A stretch of 64,000 nucleotides of DNA from Nannochloris sp. 'desiccata' (GCA_019044685.2 JAGTXX020000011.1:1550001-1614000); one strand, 5' to 3'. Shown: positions 21,081-32,241, counted from the stretch's first letter. The notes: a model not told the origin generated them from the sequence alone. A program made the numbers and translations.

Positions 21081-22010
21081 TTACTTTGTACGATTACTAG
21101 GCAGTGGCGTCTCCGATGACGCCGCCACATCCAGGGCTTTGAGCATCGCTAAAGATCTTTGTTCCGCTGCTGCCACCATCCTGTCCGCTGCCAACAACTC
21201 TGCACTCGCTACATCTCCACTACTTTCTAATAAATTTAATGACATGTTTACAGCTGCTTCTAATTGCTCTAACGCGCTGTTCGCTGCTGTAGAGATCGCA
21301 GCAACAGCGTCGCTTTCCTCTCTATCGCTGCCGCCATTTTTCTTTCTTCCTCCTCCTTTTCCAGCATTTTTGATCATTTCAATCTGGACTTCTCTGCTTG
21401 TTTCATCCCACTCGTCTTTCACTTTAACTGACCCATTGCCTCCTCCTGGTAAAGAAATCACAAAATTGTTGCCCGGCTTCCAAGCTGCACCGACGTCCTG
21501 GCCATCTGCTTCACACACTACATACTTGTACTCTACACTGAGCTCTTGACTGAAGTTGAAGAAGAAAGAGAGAAGAAATTCTTATGAAAAACTATTTCAA
21601 TAAGTGAGAAGGTGGTAAGGTACTTCTTTAATGCTTTCCTTGAAAGAGGAAAAGGGAACCCAGCGGCGGGGAAACCCGACTTTGTTCTTTAGTAACTTAC
21701 TCTGCTGGGAGTTGGGCTTCTGCAGACCAGATATCTCCTTCAGCCCATACCATAGGTAATGCATTATCGAGATTCCAGTTTCCTAAGCTTTCACACCCTC
21801 CAACTACTCGGAGGTGTTGGCCAAAATAGGTATGGAATGGGATGCTAAACCGAATTGTAACAGTGCCACCTGCAACGCAAACAATATGACGAGTCAGCTT
21901 CAACTACGAGTAATTGTGTATTAGAAATTGGGTATGATGCTGAAAATTGTACCTTGAGCAGCCTTGCAGGCGACTTGTCTATAATTGAGCGATCTTGCAG
22001 TTCCGATCAT
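21081..22010 (-). CDS. CBM20 starch-binding domain protein with Ala-rich helical tail
   Basis: Exons 22010-21953, 21869-21701 and 21549-21081 give 231 residues. A CBM20 domain spans about 20-125: VTIRFSIPFHTYFGQHL, GNWNLDNALPMVW, then WSAEAQLPA and VEYKYVV, with the starch-contact tryptophans in GNW and AAWKPGN. No catalytic domain is attached. After a basic Gly/Lys linker (about 145-155) the last 75 residues are an Ala/Glu-rich amphipathic helix, possibly a coiled coil. The N-terminal 19 residues are short for a plastid transit peptide. CBM20-only proteins in plants and algae act as starch-binding scaffolds. A plastid phosphoglucomutase lies 4 kb away. Confidence 0.85.
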
Positions 22011-22246
22011 TATACAAAATTTGCTGCAAAAGTCGATTTTTTTGTGAAAGGTATGTTTTTAATCAATATGATTTTTGACTTAATACTTTACAACGGGTGC
22101 TGTGTAGTATATCTTTAAAAATTATGATATCTGTTCTTGTGAGCGCCGACAGCGATGGGGTTATAGGCCAGCAAGTGCTTGACAGGGACGGAAGGAAAGA
22201 GAGCGAAAGGAACACATCAGATAAACTAGATAATATGGCTGAGCGT

Positions 22247-22758
22247 TTAATTACTGGGCATAGCCCCAAGCTCGCTTGCAATGCGATTTTGGAACTCTTG
22301 AACAGCGCCCGCAGCGGCTACCAGCTCGGTGCCGGTGTTTTCTTGAAGTTGCTCTGCATACAGGCAAAATGGAAAAGAAGATTATTAGAATAGGCTCATT
22401 TCCCGTTTTGGTTAGTCTTGCCTGACGTGCAAAAGAGCGTACCTATTTCAGAGGTTTTTTGAGTAACTCCGGCTTGGTAGGTGCGAACAGCCGAGGCTAC
22501 CTCAGACGTCTTTGGGCGCAGGATATCAGAGATATCCTTGTTCATACGCCCAACAATCTCATTGAAAAGCCCGAAAACGCAGCTTTCCAAGCTGTCTGCT
22601 TCAGGTGCGTGTGCTTTGCTTTCAGAGCTGTTAAACGCAGTCTGCAAAAGTAATGAGGAAAAGGAGGATAACAGCACGAATTTTCTTTGCTGGGTTCTTT
22701 ATACATTAGTTTTAAAAGCTTCATAGCAGGTGCATACCTCTTTGGCATCCTCAGCCAT
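22247..22758 (-). CDS. Small helical protein, function unknown
   Basis: Exons 22758-22738 (only 7 codons), 22641-22443 and 22353-22247, joined by GT-AG introns of 96 and 89 bases, give 108 residues. The protein is predicted largely helical: an acidic start, a central SCVFGLFNEIVGRMNKDI segment and heptad-like Gln/Glu-rich stretches to the end. Splicing gives one continuous frame through three exons, which supports a real gene. I do not recognise the family; a small subunit of a larger complex is plausible but unproven. Confidence 0.6.
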
Positions 22759-23177
22759 TTTTCTCGCTGCTTGCAGATCAAGGTTTGAAAGTTTCAGTCA
22801 CTGAGTGAACCAAAAAAGGCAGCCGAGCCCTTGCAAAAACAATTCCAAGCTTCTGAAAAGAACCTCGCGGCTGTCTTTATGGGTAAACGAGTTTGTTATA
22901 TTTTATAAAATTTATATAATTTATAAACCCGGAAAAAGTTTAAATTTTTATGAGAGATTTAGGGAGAGAAGTCTGTTTTCTGAGAGGAAACACCCTGTGT
23001 TGATTTCTTAAGCAAGGTCAACGCTTCCCATATTGCCTTCAGTAGCCAATTCGCAATAGATATTATTATTATTATAATCTTTGTAAAAACTTTCTGCATT
23101 TATACATACCGCTCCAGGGTCTCAACTTACGAGGCCACTTGACCTCAGCTTCAAGCTGAGCTTGCTTTTCTCGAGCG

Positions 23178-24418
23178 ATGAACAGGTGAGCTTGCCTGCA
23201 CTTCCCCTGCCTGAAACAGCGGCAAATATTACATACATGCTTTAAAAGGTGATCTTGTGAAACTATAAAACCCCATCCCATACTATTTCCTCCTCAGAAA
23301 CCAAGGCCAAGGCCACCCTGCAGCGCCTTTCACGATCGCCGGGAATCGCTTCAGCCGGCCATGGGTCTCCAACCGCAACCCTTTGCAGCAAGTAATGCCA
23401 GGCGCATCTCAGATGTCGACTGGTGGCAGCTATGGAACAGCGACTAGAGCAAGGGGGGGCCTTCCTATGAACCGCCCAGCAGTCGGGCCGAGCTCTCAGC
23501 AAGCGCCTGCTCCTGTTGCTGGGCACACTCCTTTCCCCTTTACAGCTCCTTGGTCTCAAACACAGCCCTCGCAGCATGATTACGATTACCATCAAGGCTT
23601 GCGGAACGCTTCTGGAGCTGATACTAGTCAGCCAGCAGCATTTGGAGGCGGAGGTTTCTTAGAGCCCCTCGCTCACAGCCAACCTTCGCACACAGCAGCA
23701 ATGCTTTTAGAAGAGCTTCAAGGTAGATCTGTTCCAGCTCCTATCCCTGCTCCTGCTACAGATAAAGAAGAGTCGTTACCTCTCTTAAACCAGATTCTGT
23801 AGGTTATTCCAGAGCTTTTCCGAAGGAATTGTTTTTGTCTACAGCATGTTTCCCTAAACTTTTCTCTTCCTCTTCTTGTTGCGCAGGGAAAAGCTCGCGG
23901 CCTTTGAGAAGAAGCAAGACAACCTGCAGAAATCTCTTGAGGCAGTCAAAGCTCAGATGCGGACTCAAGCTACTTTTTTGGAACCTACCGCTGATGTTAT
24001 GAGCCAAGCCTTAGTTTTTATGAAGGACGCGGCTTCAAAACAAGCGAAGATTCTTACAGAATTGGCTGTGCAAACCTCTCCTTCTCTGGTCAACCTAGCT
24101 CCTCCTCCCCCTCTCTCTACTAAGCCTACCTCTGCTCCTATAGATCAACTCAAAGATAAAGAAGTAGCGCCAGCACAGCGAGTACGAGCTGCTGCAGCAA
24201 TACAACCCACTCAGCTCTTCTCTGCCCTGGTTGCAGAAAAAACTTTTGTCGGAGTAAAGCGCCCTCGCCACCATGTAAATGAAGCAGCAGCAGAAGAAGA
24301 AGAAGAAGAAGAAGAAGAAGAGGATGATGAAGATGAGGTCTCATCTAGACTGGCAAGAAGAGTTCAGCGACATCGCAGAATGATGGCTCAGTCAAAAGCA
24401 CTTGCTCCAGAAAGATAA
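23178..24418 (+). CDS. Low-complexity protein with central coiled coil, function unknown
   Basis: Exon 1 is just 8 coding bases (ATGAACAG, 23178-23185), followed by 23298-23798 and 23887-24418, all GT-AG, giving 346 residues. The N-terminal half is Gly/Pro/Ser/Gln-rich and disordered. A coiled coil lies at about 165-195 (LEKLAAFEKKQDNLQKSLEA), followed by a Pro-rich stretch. A run of about 12 Glu/Asp at about 305-320 precedes an Arg-rich end that could be an NLS. The layout resembles meiotic or chromatin scaffolds, but I cannot assign it to a family. The tiny first exon rests on splice signals and frame alone. Confidence 0.6.
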
Positions 24419-24642
24419 ATATAAAAATACTCTTTGTCCTCCATTGCCATATAAGATAACCAGATTTTCTTTACATGCCTTATTGCAATATAAGTACAAA
24501 ATCTAGTAGTGATTCAAGTCAATTACTCCCAAAGGTCAAGTACTTGTCACTCGTCGTCAGTAAATAGTACATAGTCAAAGTAGTTCAAATAGAATCTAAA
24601 ATCTTTTTCCGCAAACACAAAGTAAGAAATATCCTATCTCTC

Positions 24643-25920
24643 TTACAACAACACTTTCTTTCCTAGCGCAAGCCTTGGTGCAATCTCATCTCTATACAAC
24701 AACAGTGCCACTTCTTTGGCTTTTGACTCTATCATCACATCGACGTCTGCCTCTCTCCCGTACAAATGAATAGGACCATAGACAAATGCAGAGTGACGGT
24801 GTGGATGCGTCCGTTGCCTTTCTGGACATTCTGGCATCTCGCTCCAATGCACTACAGGCCTCACCCCAGCTGGCCAGGTGCTAATTGCAGTTTCAAAAGC
24901 TTCTTGTTGAGTTTGTCCACCGGGACAGAATTGATGATGGTGAAAATCAAAAGTGATTGGGATCCCCGTGGCACGATGGAGCGGGAGCAGGTCGGTGACA
25001 CTATAACTATTTGGTCGGTCGTCGTTTTCGACCGCAAGACGGTGTCGTACAGATTCACTCAAGGAACGAAATGTCTGTGCAAAGCGTTCTACTGTACGGG
25101 GCTTGCTACCGTATACGCCCCCCACGTGAATGTTAATTTTATTCCAATGGGACGGAGGAAAGCCCATGAGATCAAAGACACGACCTTGGATTTCTAGATC
25201 TGCAATACTACGAAGACGGACTTCTTCGTCAACAGACGCAAGCTTGATAAAATGAGGAGGGTGATTGGTTAATCGTTGTCCGTAGCTTCGTGCTAATTCC
25301 CCGGCGGCTGCTAATTCCAAGCAAATTTGTGCAAAATCAGGAAGAGCTTCTAATTCGTATTGACCAGACCATGGGAATAACTTACTAGAGACTCGAAATA
25401 AGTGAACACCATTGTCATTATTCCATTGAATGATACGTGTTAAATCACGGCAATTATTTAAAGCAAGCTTGCTCACGTGATCCAAACCACGAGACGTAAA
25501 AGTCCCTTTGTGGCATGACCGATTCGTGAAAATACGTTCACTACGCCCGAGGGTGAGATTATCACATGCGTAGCCTAAAGTGAGGTTTGATGGAGGGGTT
25601 GAACCAGTAGAAATATGCCACGGGTTGCTAGTAGTACTGTCTAAATGAAAGTCTTCTTCTTCTTTTTGTTCCTCATCGTCTTCGGTTTCTAGGGCGGGCA
25701 TTGCTGCAGCAGCTAAACGACGTCTTGTGTCACGGGGAAACGTTCCTAATGTGTAGAGATCACTGCGCTGTGTTGCTAGAGGGATATTGATTTTCCTGCG
25801 CAGCTGTTGAGCGAAGGCAGCTTGCACACTGCTAGACCCGCTCGTTCTCATTGTTGAGCTGCTGGCTAAAGATGTTGGTGATCGCAGTGCTGCGGCCAGC
25901 ATCATGGCCGCTTTCTTCAT
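24643..25920 (-). CDS. uvdE: UV damage endonuclease, UvdE/UVE1 family
   Basis: The protein has 425 residues in a single exon. The UvdE TIM barrel starts at LGYACDN (115-121) and continues through IIQWNNDNGVHLFRVSS. The metal-site residues by family alignment are H220, H265 (NIHVGGVYG), E298 (AVENDD), D325 and H328 (FDFHHHQF), H358 (VVHWSE) and E398. The enzyme nicks 5' to UV photoproducts, a repair route known from fungi and some bacteria and rare in the green lineage. The first 110 residues are extra, Ser/Arg/Ala-rich then acidic, and may target an organelle. The lysine two residues before H358 in classical enzymes is V356 here. Confidence 0.9.
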   Translation of the reverse strand: MKKAAMMLAAALRSPTSLASSSTMRTSGSSSVQAAFAQQLRRKINIPLATQRSDLYTLGTFPRDTRRRLAAAAMPALETEDDEEQKEEEDFHLDSTTSNPWHISTGSTPPSNLTLGYACDNLTLGRSERIFTNRSCHKGTFTSRGLDHVSKLALNNCRDLTRIIQWNNDNGVHLFRVSSKLFPWSGQYELEALPDFAQICLELAAAGELARSYGQRLTNHPPHFIKLASVDEEVRLRSIADLEIQGRVFDLMGFPPSHWNKINIHVGGVYGSKPRTVERFAQTFRSLSESVRHRLAVENDDRPNSYSVTDLLPLHRATGIPITFDFHHHQFCPGGQTQQEAFETAISTWPAGVRPVVHWSEMPECPERQRTHPHRHSAFVYGPIHLYGREADVDVMIESKAKEVALLLYRDEIAPRLALGKKVLL

Positions 25921-26315
25921 GCACAGTTCTCAATAAGCATATAGAGTGCGAGTATAGATGATACTAACTCGCTGTATTTTGGCTAAAAGAGAACAAGTTT
26001 TTAATATCGAAATTGGCGCGATGAGTGATTTATTATTTGCCAACAGCGTTCTTAGGCGCTGAATAGCAGTATTTTAAGATACCCAACACAATTAATGTTA
26101 TGACTAGCGACTTACATTGTGCCCTTTTGAGGGGGATTCAAGTTGGGACACCAAGGCGCTGAAACTGTGAACATATCTCAGCTCAAAGGAGATAGATAAA
26201 GTCAATGCAGCAGCGCATTTTGATAACATCAATTTCATTGTCTCTTCAAGTTTCTGTAAACTGGGCGCTAGAGGATAAATAAACCTCAGCACCGTCTTTT
26301 TTGCTTCAACTCTCG
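25921..26315. promoter_or_regulatory. Divergent upstream region of uvdE and phosphoglucomutase
   Basis: This is 395 bases with no gene. It contains the two promoters. I see no repeat or recognisable site. Confidence 0.4.
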
Positions 26316-28652
26316 ATGCAGAACTGCACCCTGTCTTCCACCCGCTGCGGGGGATCATTTGCTACAGCACACACTAATCCTAGTACGAAACAATCTTCTC
26401 CATTCAGGTAGGATGATAAAATTGAGGGTGGGTGGTGAAATTGGGACAAGTAAAAATCCAGGGCTGGTCTGCCTTGGTGGTTGACCCACAATTTCAAGGC
26501 ATTGGGATTCAAAGGATCGCTTCTGAGGGTTCCGATGGGCCATCAATGCACATCAGGGTCACTGACAGCTTGACAAATTGCAACATGTGGTCGATCCACC
26601 ATGAATCTTGCAGCTGGAAAGGTGTCCTTCCAGTTGATGACTTGTTACGCTGCGCGTTAGCTTCTTAATCCAAAACCTATGCCGTTATCGCATTTCTAAC
26701 ATTGCTTATTTTCTATTACTGTGCTCAGGGCTGCTAACAAGGCAACTGGCTTGTCCCAACAATTTGGAAATCTTTCTGCTTCTTTGAAAGAGCGTGTTTC
26801 TACCCGTGCTCAAGCGTCTTCCAGCCCCATTGCTGCTGCTGTCAAGATGGAGGTGAGCATTATGAAATAGAGCATTGGGCCGATCGCGATTTTTGCCCAT
26901 AGCTTTTTACTGCCTTGATCTTTATCTCGCTCCCCTACCAACTTGTAGAAAACTGATCTTGTCTTTCTCAAAATGCAGGGTGTGACCGTAACCACTGTCC
27001 CCACCAAGCCCATTGAAGGCCAAAAGACTGGCACCAGTGGTCTTCGCAAAAAGACCAAGGTTTTCATGTCTGAGAACTACCTTGCCAACTGGGTTCAATC
27101 CCTCTTTAATGCTCTTGGCGACGAAGCCAAGGGCAAGACCATCGGTATTGGTGGAGATGGTCGTTTCTTCAACAAAGAAGCCGTCCAAATCATGCTTAAA
27201 CTTGCTGCTGGTAATGGTATCCAAAAAGTTGTTGTTGGCAAAGATGCTATCATGGCAACTCCCGCCATGTCTGCATTAATCCGCCGCCGTGGTCTTTATG
27301 GAGGTCTTATCATGTCTGCTTCCCACAACCCTGCCGGCATTGATGAAGATTGGGGAATTAAATTCAACTACTCTGCTGGTGAACCTGCCCCTGAGAAGAT
27401 TACTGATAAGATTTTCGGTTTCACTCAATCCATTTCTGAATTGTTGATGGCCGACATTCCCGAAGTCGATCTTTCTAAAATTGGAACTACTAAAATCGGT
27501 TCTTTCGAGGTCGAAGTCGTTGATTACACTTCCGACTACTTTGCTACTCTTAATGAAGTATTTGATTTCGATTTAATCAAAAAGTTTGTTGCCCGCTCAG
27601 ATTTCCGTTTTGTTTTTGATGCCATGCACGCCGTCACCGGTGCCTACGCTGCCCCCCTGTTTGTAGACAACCTTGGTGCCAGTGCAGACTCTCTCCGTGA
27701 TGCTGTGCCCCTCCCTGACTTTGGCGGTGGTCACCCAGATCCCAACTTAACCTACGCCAAGGAGCTTGTGGAGATTATGTTTGGCAACAACGCTCCTACC
27801 TTTGGAGCTGCCTCGGACGGTGACGGCGATCGTAATATGATTTTGGGAGACCATTTCTTCGTCACCCCCTCTGATTCTGTTGCTATCATCGCTGCCAATG
27901 CTCAAAAGTCCATCCCCTACTTTAGCAAAGGATTGAAGGGAGTCGCCCGCTCAATGCCTACTTCGGGCGCCTTGGATCGCGTAGCTTCTGCCCTGAAGTT
28001 GCCTTTCTACGAGACTCCTACTGGATGGAAATATTTCGGTAACCTCATGGATGCTGACCAATGCAGTATTTGCGGTGAAGAGTCCTTTGGGACTGGTGCA
28101 GACCATGTTCGTGAGAAGGATGGTCTCTGGGCTGTCTTAGCGTGGCTTTCTATCTTGGCTACCAAGAACGCTGATGTCCCCGAAGGTGGCAAGCTTGTCA
28201 CTGTCAAGGACATTGTCATGGACCACTGGGCTACCTATGGCCGTAATTTCTACTCTCGTTATGACTACGAGGGAGTGGAGTCAGCTCAAGCAGAGTCAAT
28301 GATTGCTCATCTTGAGACGGTGATCAAGAGCTCCTCAAAGGGTCAATCTTTCGGTAAATATACCCTTGATACTGCTGATAACTTTACATATACTGACCCA
28401 ATTGATGGATCTGTTGCTAAAAACCAAGGTATTAGATTTGTATTCTCCGATGGATCTAGAATTATTTTCCGTCTCTCTGGGACAGGCTCAGCTGGTGCCA
28501 CTATCCGTTTGTATATTGAAGCGTACACAAAGGATGCTTCTACCTTTGAATCTGATGCTCAAGATGTGCTGAAAGATATTATTGGTACCGCGTTGGAAGT
28601 TTCCAAACTCCAAGAGTTCACTGGAAGGGATAAGCCCACTGTGATTACTTGA
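26316..28652 (+). CDS. PGM: Plastid-type phosphoglucomutase
   Basis: Exons 26316-26407, 26729-26852 and 26979-28652 (introns of 321 and 126 bases) give 629 residues. The first two exons encode about 70 residues rich in Ser, Thr, Ala, Lys and Arg, a good plastid transit peptide; the mature enzyme begins near [10 protein letters not shown]. The phosphoserine loop SASHNPAG carries S187, the Mg loop DGDGDR is at 352-357, the sugar-specificity loop GEESFG is near 440, and the phosphate-binding [13 protein letters not shown] is near the end. It interconverts glucose 1- and 6-phosphate in starch metabolism. Codon choice is more C-ending than its neighbours, consistent with high expression. TGTAA at 28868-28872 may be the poly(A) signal. 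Confidence 0.95.
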
Positions 28653-28981
28653 GAAAGGAGTCGAGGGAGAAAATAAGTGTTTCTTTTTGCATATATAAAA
28701 TTACTACTCTATTGGTAACACGGTACTGCTTCTTTGCTTTCTTTTAGTTTCTATTATTTCATATATGCCTGGCGTGCTTCTTTTTGTTCTTGCATACCCA
28801 GCGCCTTATTTTCCGTTGTTTCATTTTTTTTAAACCTCCCCCGAACAAATCTCATTTTCTTTTTGTGTGTAAGACTGTACTTCATTAAACAGTAATTCAG
28901 CAAACAGATTATATTAGATTACGTACATGTAAGAACGTATACCCAGAACCACATCTAAAATTTACCATCGTTCCATTGATA
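28653..28981. other. 3' flanks of convergent genes, no gene seen
   Basis: 329 T-rich bases hold the 3' UTRs of phosphoglucomutase and the mL40-like gene. Nothing else is seen. Confidence 0.4.
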
Positions 28982-29593
28982 TTATCGTTTTTTTGTTCCT
29001 AGAGTTCTTCTGCCGGTTTGCTGTGTCTGCGCCGGTCCTTTTTCTACTTCTTCTACTGGCGGTGTTTCTGTCCAAATTTGTCTATTTGAAGGGAACGGGG
29101 TCTCATCAGGGACCATGGCAGCTGCTTGAAGGTCTGGAGGTAGTGCTGCTATCGCTGCTTGCTTCAATTTTAGTTTTGTTGTGAGATCAATTTGCCATTG
29201 ACGGTGTTGTTGCATTCTTAATCTGCTGTACTCTTTAGCCCTGCAAATATAGAGAATATGATGCGGGCGGAATTTGTGTTAGTCCTTCGCAAGGAAACAC
29301 TGCTGAATAAAGGATCTGCTAAGAAATATTCTGCAAAGAGTAAATAACAAAACTGTGTCTTCTCACCTTTTTTCGGCTTCGGCCAATTCTTCTGGGGTCA
29401 TGGTAACGTCGTCTGCTGCTTGTGGTTCCAACGCTTTCATCATCAATTGCAATTTACTATCACCTGAGCCCGAATCGGTTTTAGTTACTTTAGTGGACAT
29501 CGCTGCTGCTTGCTGCCTACTAAAGCCTGATGCTAAAATTGAAATGTCATTGTGTGGCAAGCGCAGAACCAAAGTTCGGCGTAGATTCTGCAT
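28982..29593 (-). CDS. Small organellar protein, probable mitochondrial ribosomal mL40-like
   Basis: Exons 29593-29367 and 29240-28982 (126-base GT-AG intron) give 161 residues. The N terminus (MQNLRRTLVLRLPHN) is Arg/Leu-rich and presequence-like. The middle is a charged helix rich in Glu, Arg, Gln and Lys, followed by a conserved-looking AAIAALPPDLQAAAMVPD and TPFPSNRQIWTETPP, and a basic tail. This helix-then-TPFP-x-NR-x5-TPP pattern resembles the plant proteins assigned as mitoribosomal mL40. My recall of that family is imperfect, so the name is tentative while the gene model is good. Confidence 0.55.
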
Positions 29594-29763
29594 CTGGGTT
29601 TTGATCTAAATGAACTTTTAAAGCTAATGAAATTAAAATTTGTTGCGATGATTGTAAATTATAACTTTCATGAGAAGTTTTTTAAATGGCAGGTCAAGAG
29701 TTTGGTGTATTTAATTGATTGATACAATAAAAGTATCATAGCTGTTTCCCATCTCGTGTTCAA

Positions 29764-30671
29764 ATGCCTCGTGATCTGTACAAGCCCTACTCTATAGCAG
29801 GCCAAACTGTGTTAATCACAGGCAAGTTTGCATTTGTCTTCTCAGATCACCCACCACACTTTCCAAAGTCCATTGTCGTATCTAACCCAACTATCTTCTT
29901 GTTTTCTCTTTAGGAGCAAGCGGTGGCATCGGAGAAGCCTGCGCATGGCGTTTCGCAGAAGCCGGCTGCAGACTCATCCTCATCGCTCGCCGAGCTGACC
30001 GCCTCGCTTCTTTAAAGCAAGAATTAGAAGACGAATATTCTGCTTCTGTGCACACCATCGATATGGATGTGACAGATATCCCAACAGTCATGAAATTGCC
30101 TACAAAACTTCCTTCAGAATTTTCTTCAGTGGATATTTTAGTCAACAATGCCGGACTTGCTTTAGGCGTCGACGCTGCAGACGACGTGTCTAGTCTTGCT
30201 GATGCACGCACTATGTTTGAGTGTAACGTCATGGCTGTCATCGCCTTCACCAAAGCGTTTGGATCGCTGATGCGTGAAAGAAACTTCGGCCATATTATAA
30301 TGATGTCGAGCATTGCCGGTAAAGAATTCTATGCAGGCGGCAGTGTCTACTGTGCTACAAAACACGCATTAGAAGCCTATACTGGCGGAGCGAGACATGA
30401 TTTTGTAGGCACGAATGTAAGGGTGACGATAATTAGCCCTGGGGCAGTGAAAACTGAGTTTTCGGTTGTGAGATTCAAAGGCGATCAAGAGAAAGCTGAC
30501 GCTGTCTATGATCGCATTCACCCCTTGACCGCAGCTGATATTGCAGATAACGTGCTGTACGCTGCAACACGACCTCCGCATGTGCAGGTTGCGGATATAT
30601 TGGTGTTTGCGACGTATCAATGTAGCGCAAAAGGGTTGGCTCGAGTGCTTCTGGAAGGTGGCGGTAATTAG
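29764..30671 (+). CDS. NADP-dependent short-chain dehydrogenase (YdfG-like) with GC-AG intron
   Basis: Exons 29764-29821 and 29914-30671 give 271 residues. The 92-base intron begins GC (AG|GCAAGT) and ends TTTAG; no other junction restores the glycine-rich TGASGGIG cofactor loop, so a GC donor is required. Other family motifs are the NNAG loop, catalytic Ser in MMSSIAG, and YxxxK in VYCATKHAL. The C-terminal PGAVKTEFSVVRFKGD is typical of YdfG-type 3-hydroxy acid/serine dehydrogenases. The physiological substrate is not known from sequence, and no targeting peptide is seen. TGTAA at 30776-30780 follows the stop by about 105 bases. Confidence 0.88.
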
Positions 30672-30753
30672 AATAAAATACATATTCTATGTATACACCC
30701 TCTCCTCTCCCATCGTTTTCAAATATATTTGAATGCTATTTTTTCCTTTATAC

Positions 30754-30758
30754 TTACA
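30754..30758 (-). terminator. Putative TGTAA poly(A) signal of the NUP50-like gene
   Basis: TTACA on the + strand lies 63 bases past the NUP50-like stop. A GAAA/GGAA microsatellite (about 30788-30816) sits between the two. Confidence 0.35.
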
Positions 30759-30820
30759 AGGCTAGGAAAGAAATGTGTAAAATAACGAAAGAAAGAAAGG
30801 AAGAAAGAAAGAAAGCAGTA

Positions 30821-31879
30821 CTACTCCTTTGTTGTCAACTCACTAATTTTTCCAGTTAGCTGTTTCTGTGCATCTACACCAGCACATTTAAACAAGTGCA
30901 ACCCATTTTCTTCAGGAGAATCTGGTGTTTTTCTAGATGTAAGCGGCATCATGAAACATGCTTGCCTTTTCTCTGGGACTGTATATTTAATCCCTTTATA
31001 TAAGCCAGCGTTGATCATTATAGTCCCAACGTCATTAGTGAAAACAAGGAATGGGGAAGATTCAGGTGCATTCTTCATTCTACGGATAGTTAATACCCCT
31101 GGTCCTCGATCTTTCCATTTACCAGAGTCCTGGCTCATGAGGTTGACTCGTGCTGATTGCAAAATATCAACATTGCTATCACCGAGCTGAACTGATGGGC
31201 CGGTTTCCTCTTCCTGTGCTGCGTCCTCGTCGTCCTCGTCGTTTGCAGGAGATGCTGCTGCAGGTGCAGTACCTGTGCTAAATCCAGTGAATCCTCCAGA
31301 AGCAGGGGCTGCTGCGAAATTGAACGCTCCAGAAGGAGCGGCGGTGGCAGAGGCTGGAGCCATGGCCGCAGCAGAAGTGCCTCCTAATCGGCCAAAGACA
31401 GAGCCATTACCTGCTTTAACAACTGTACTTGTGTCTGAGATATAATTGATTACGTCGCTGTATTCTTGAACGAGTTTTTTAGCGTAGGTAAGGTAGTCTT
31501 CAACGCCTTCTGTCCAAACTTCATTCTTGTCTTGATCATTGACCCAACTGCGAGCAAGATGGAGAAATATTAACTTTTTGATTTACATCATGTTTTATCG
31601 TAGATGATAGTAGTGCTCAGAGCTCGGGAAAGCGGCGCGATGATGAAATAATTCTCACCTAAGGAATTGGGAATTTAAAGCAGTAAGGCTTTGAGCGAAC
31701 TTTGCCCTCTGCTCGGCAAAAGAACATTGTGAATGTATAGAAAATAATTTTGGTAAATGATTGAGACGTGGAGGAACGCTGAAAGAACATAATTGCTGCC
31801 AAATTTTATCATTTTAAAAACTCACTTTGGCATCAGGATCATTGCTGCTTGGCTGCGCCGCAGCTCCAAAATTAAACAT
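30821..31879 (-). CDS. NUP50: Nuclear pore protein NUP50-like with RanBP1 domain
   Basis: Exons 31879-31826, 31708-31659 and 31547-30821 give 276 residues. The N terminus MFNFGAAAQ and later GFTGF supply FG-type repeats. A helical NUP50-like segment follows (ALNSQFLSWVNDQ ... WTEGVEDYLTYAKKL). After an acidic linker, a Ran-binding domain occupies about 160-270 (KWKDRGPGVLTIRR ... LFVFTND-like strand, then KYTVPEKRQ). NUP50 binds importin alpha and Ran at the nuclear basket and speeds recycling. The exon 2 acceptor is a tandem GAGCAG, so one glutamine may be optionally included (exon start 31711 or 31708). Confidence 0.88.
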
Positions 31880-32241
31880 ATTGATGCGCGATCTGGTCTT
31901 TCAAGTACTTGGAAATTATGTTTTTGTCTGAATATCAAATCTGTCCTGCGGACAATGGCTGCATTTATTAGTTTTGTGGGAGTTCATGCAACGCTGCTGC
32001 CCCCCACGCTTTGAAATTAAGCCTAGCAGCTAGCTTCAGCCCTCCAAAGCTGCTGATTGGCCCTCGATCTCATGCTTTATGAGTGATACAATAAGCCTTT
32101 AATGGATTAACAGATGCATGAATTATGCTTCACAAATTTTGAAATAAAAAATAAAAAAAACCCGGCGGTTTACAGAGAGAAAAACACGAAATATTCGTTC
32201 AATACATATATTAACATCATTAAAATTAGTACTAAGTTTAT
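31880..32241. other. Intergenic region with a small hairpin
   Basis: 362 bases between two tandem minus-strand genes. AGCAGCT ... AGCTGCT at about 32025-32055 can form a 7-base stem. An A-rich run at about 32145-32160 follows. No gene is seen. Confidence 0.35.

Noticed and set aside
26408..26728. 78-codon frame inside the first phosphoglucomutase intron
   Set aside because: It lies in an intron defined by good splice sites and has no domain.
30788..30816. GAAA repeats as a CRISPR-like or structured array
   Set aside because: Simple 4-base microsatellite without spacers; CRISPR is not expected in a nuclear genome.
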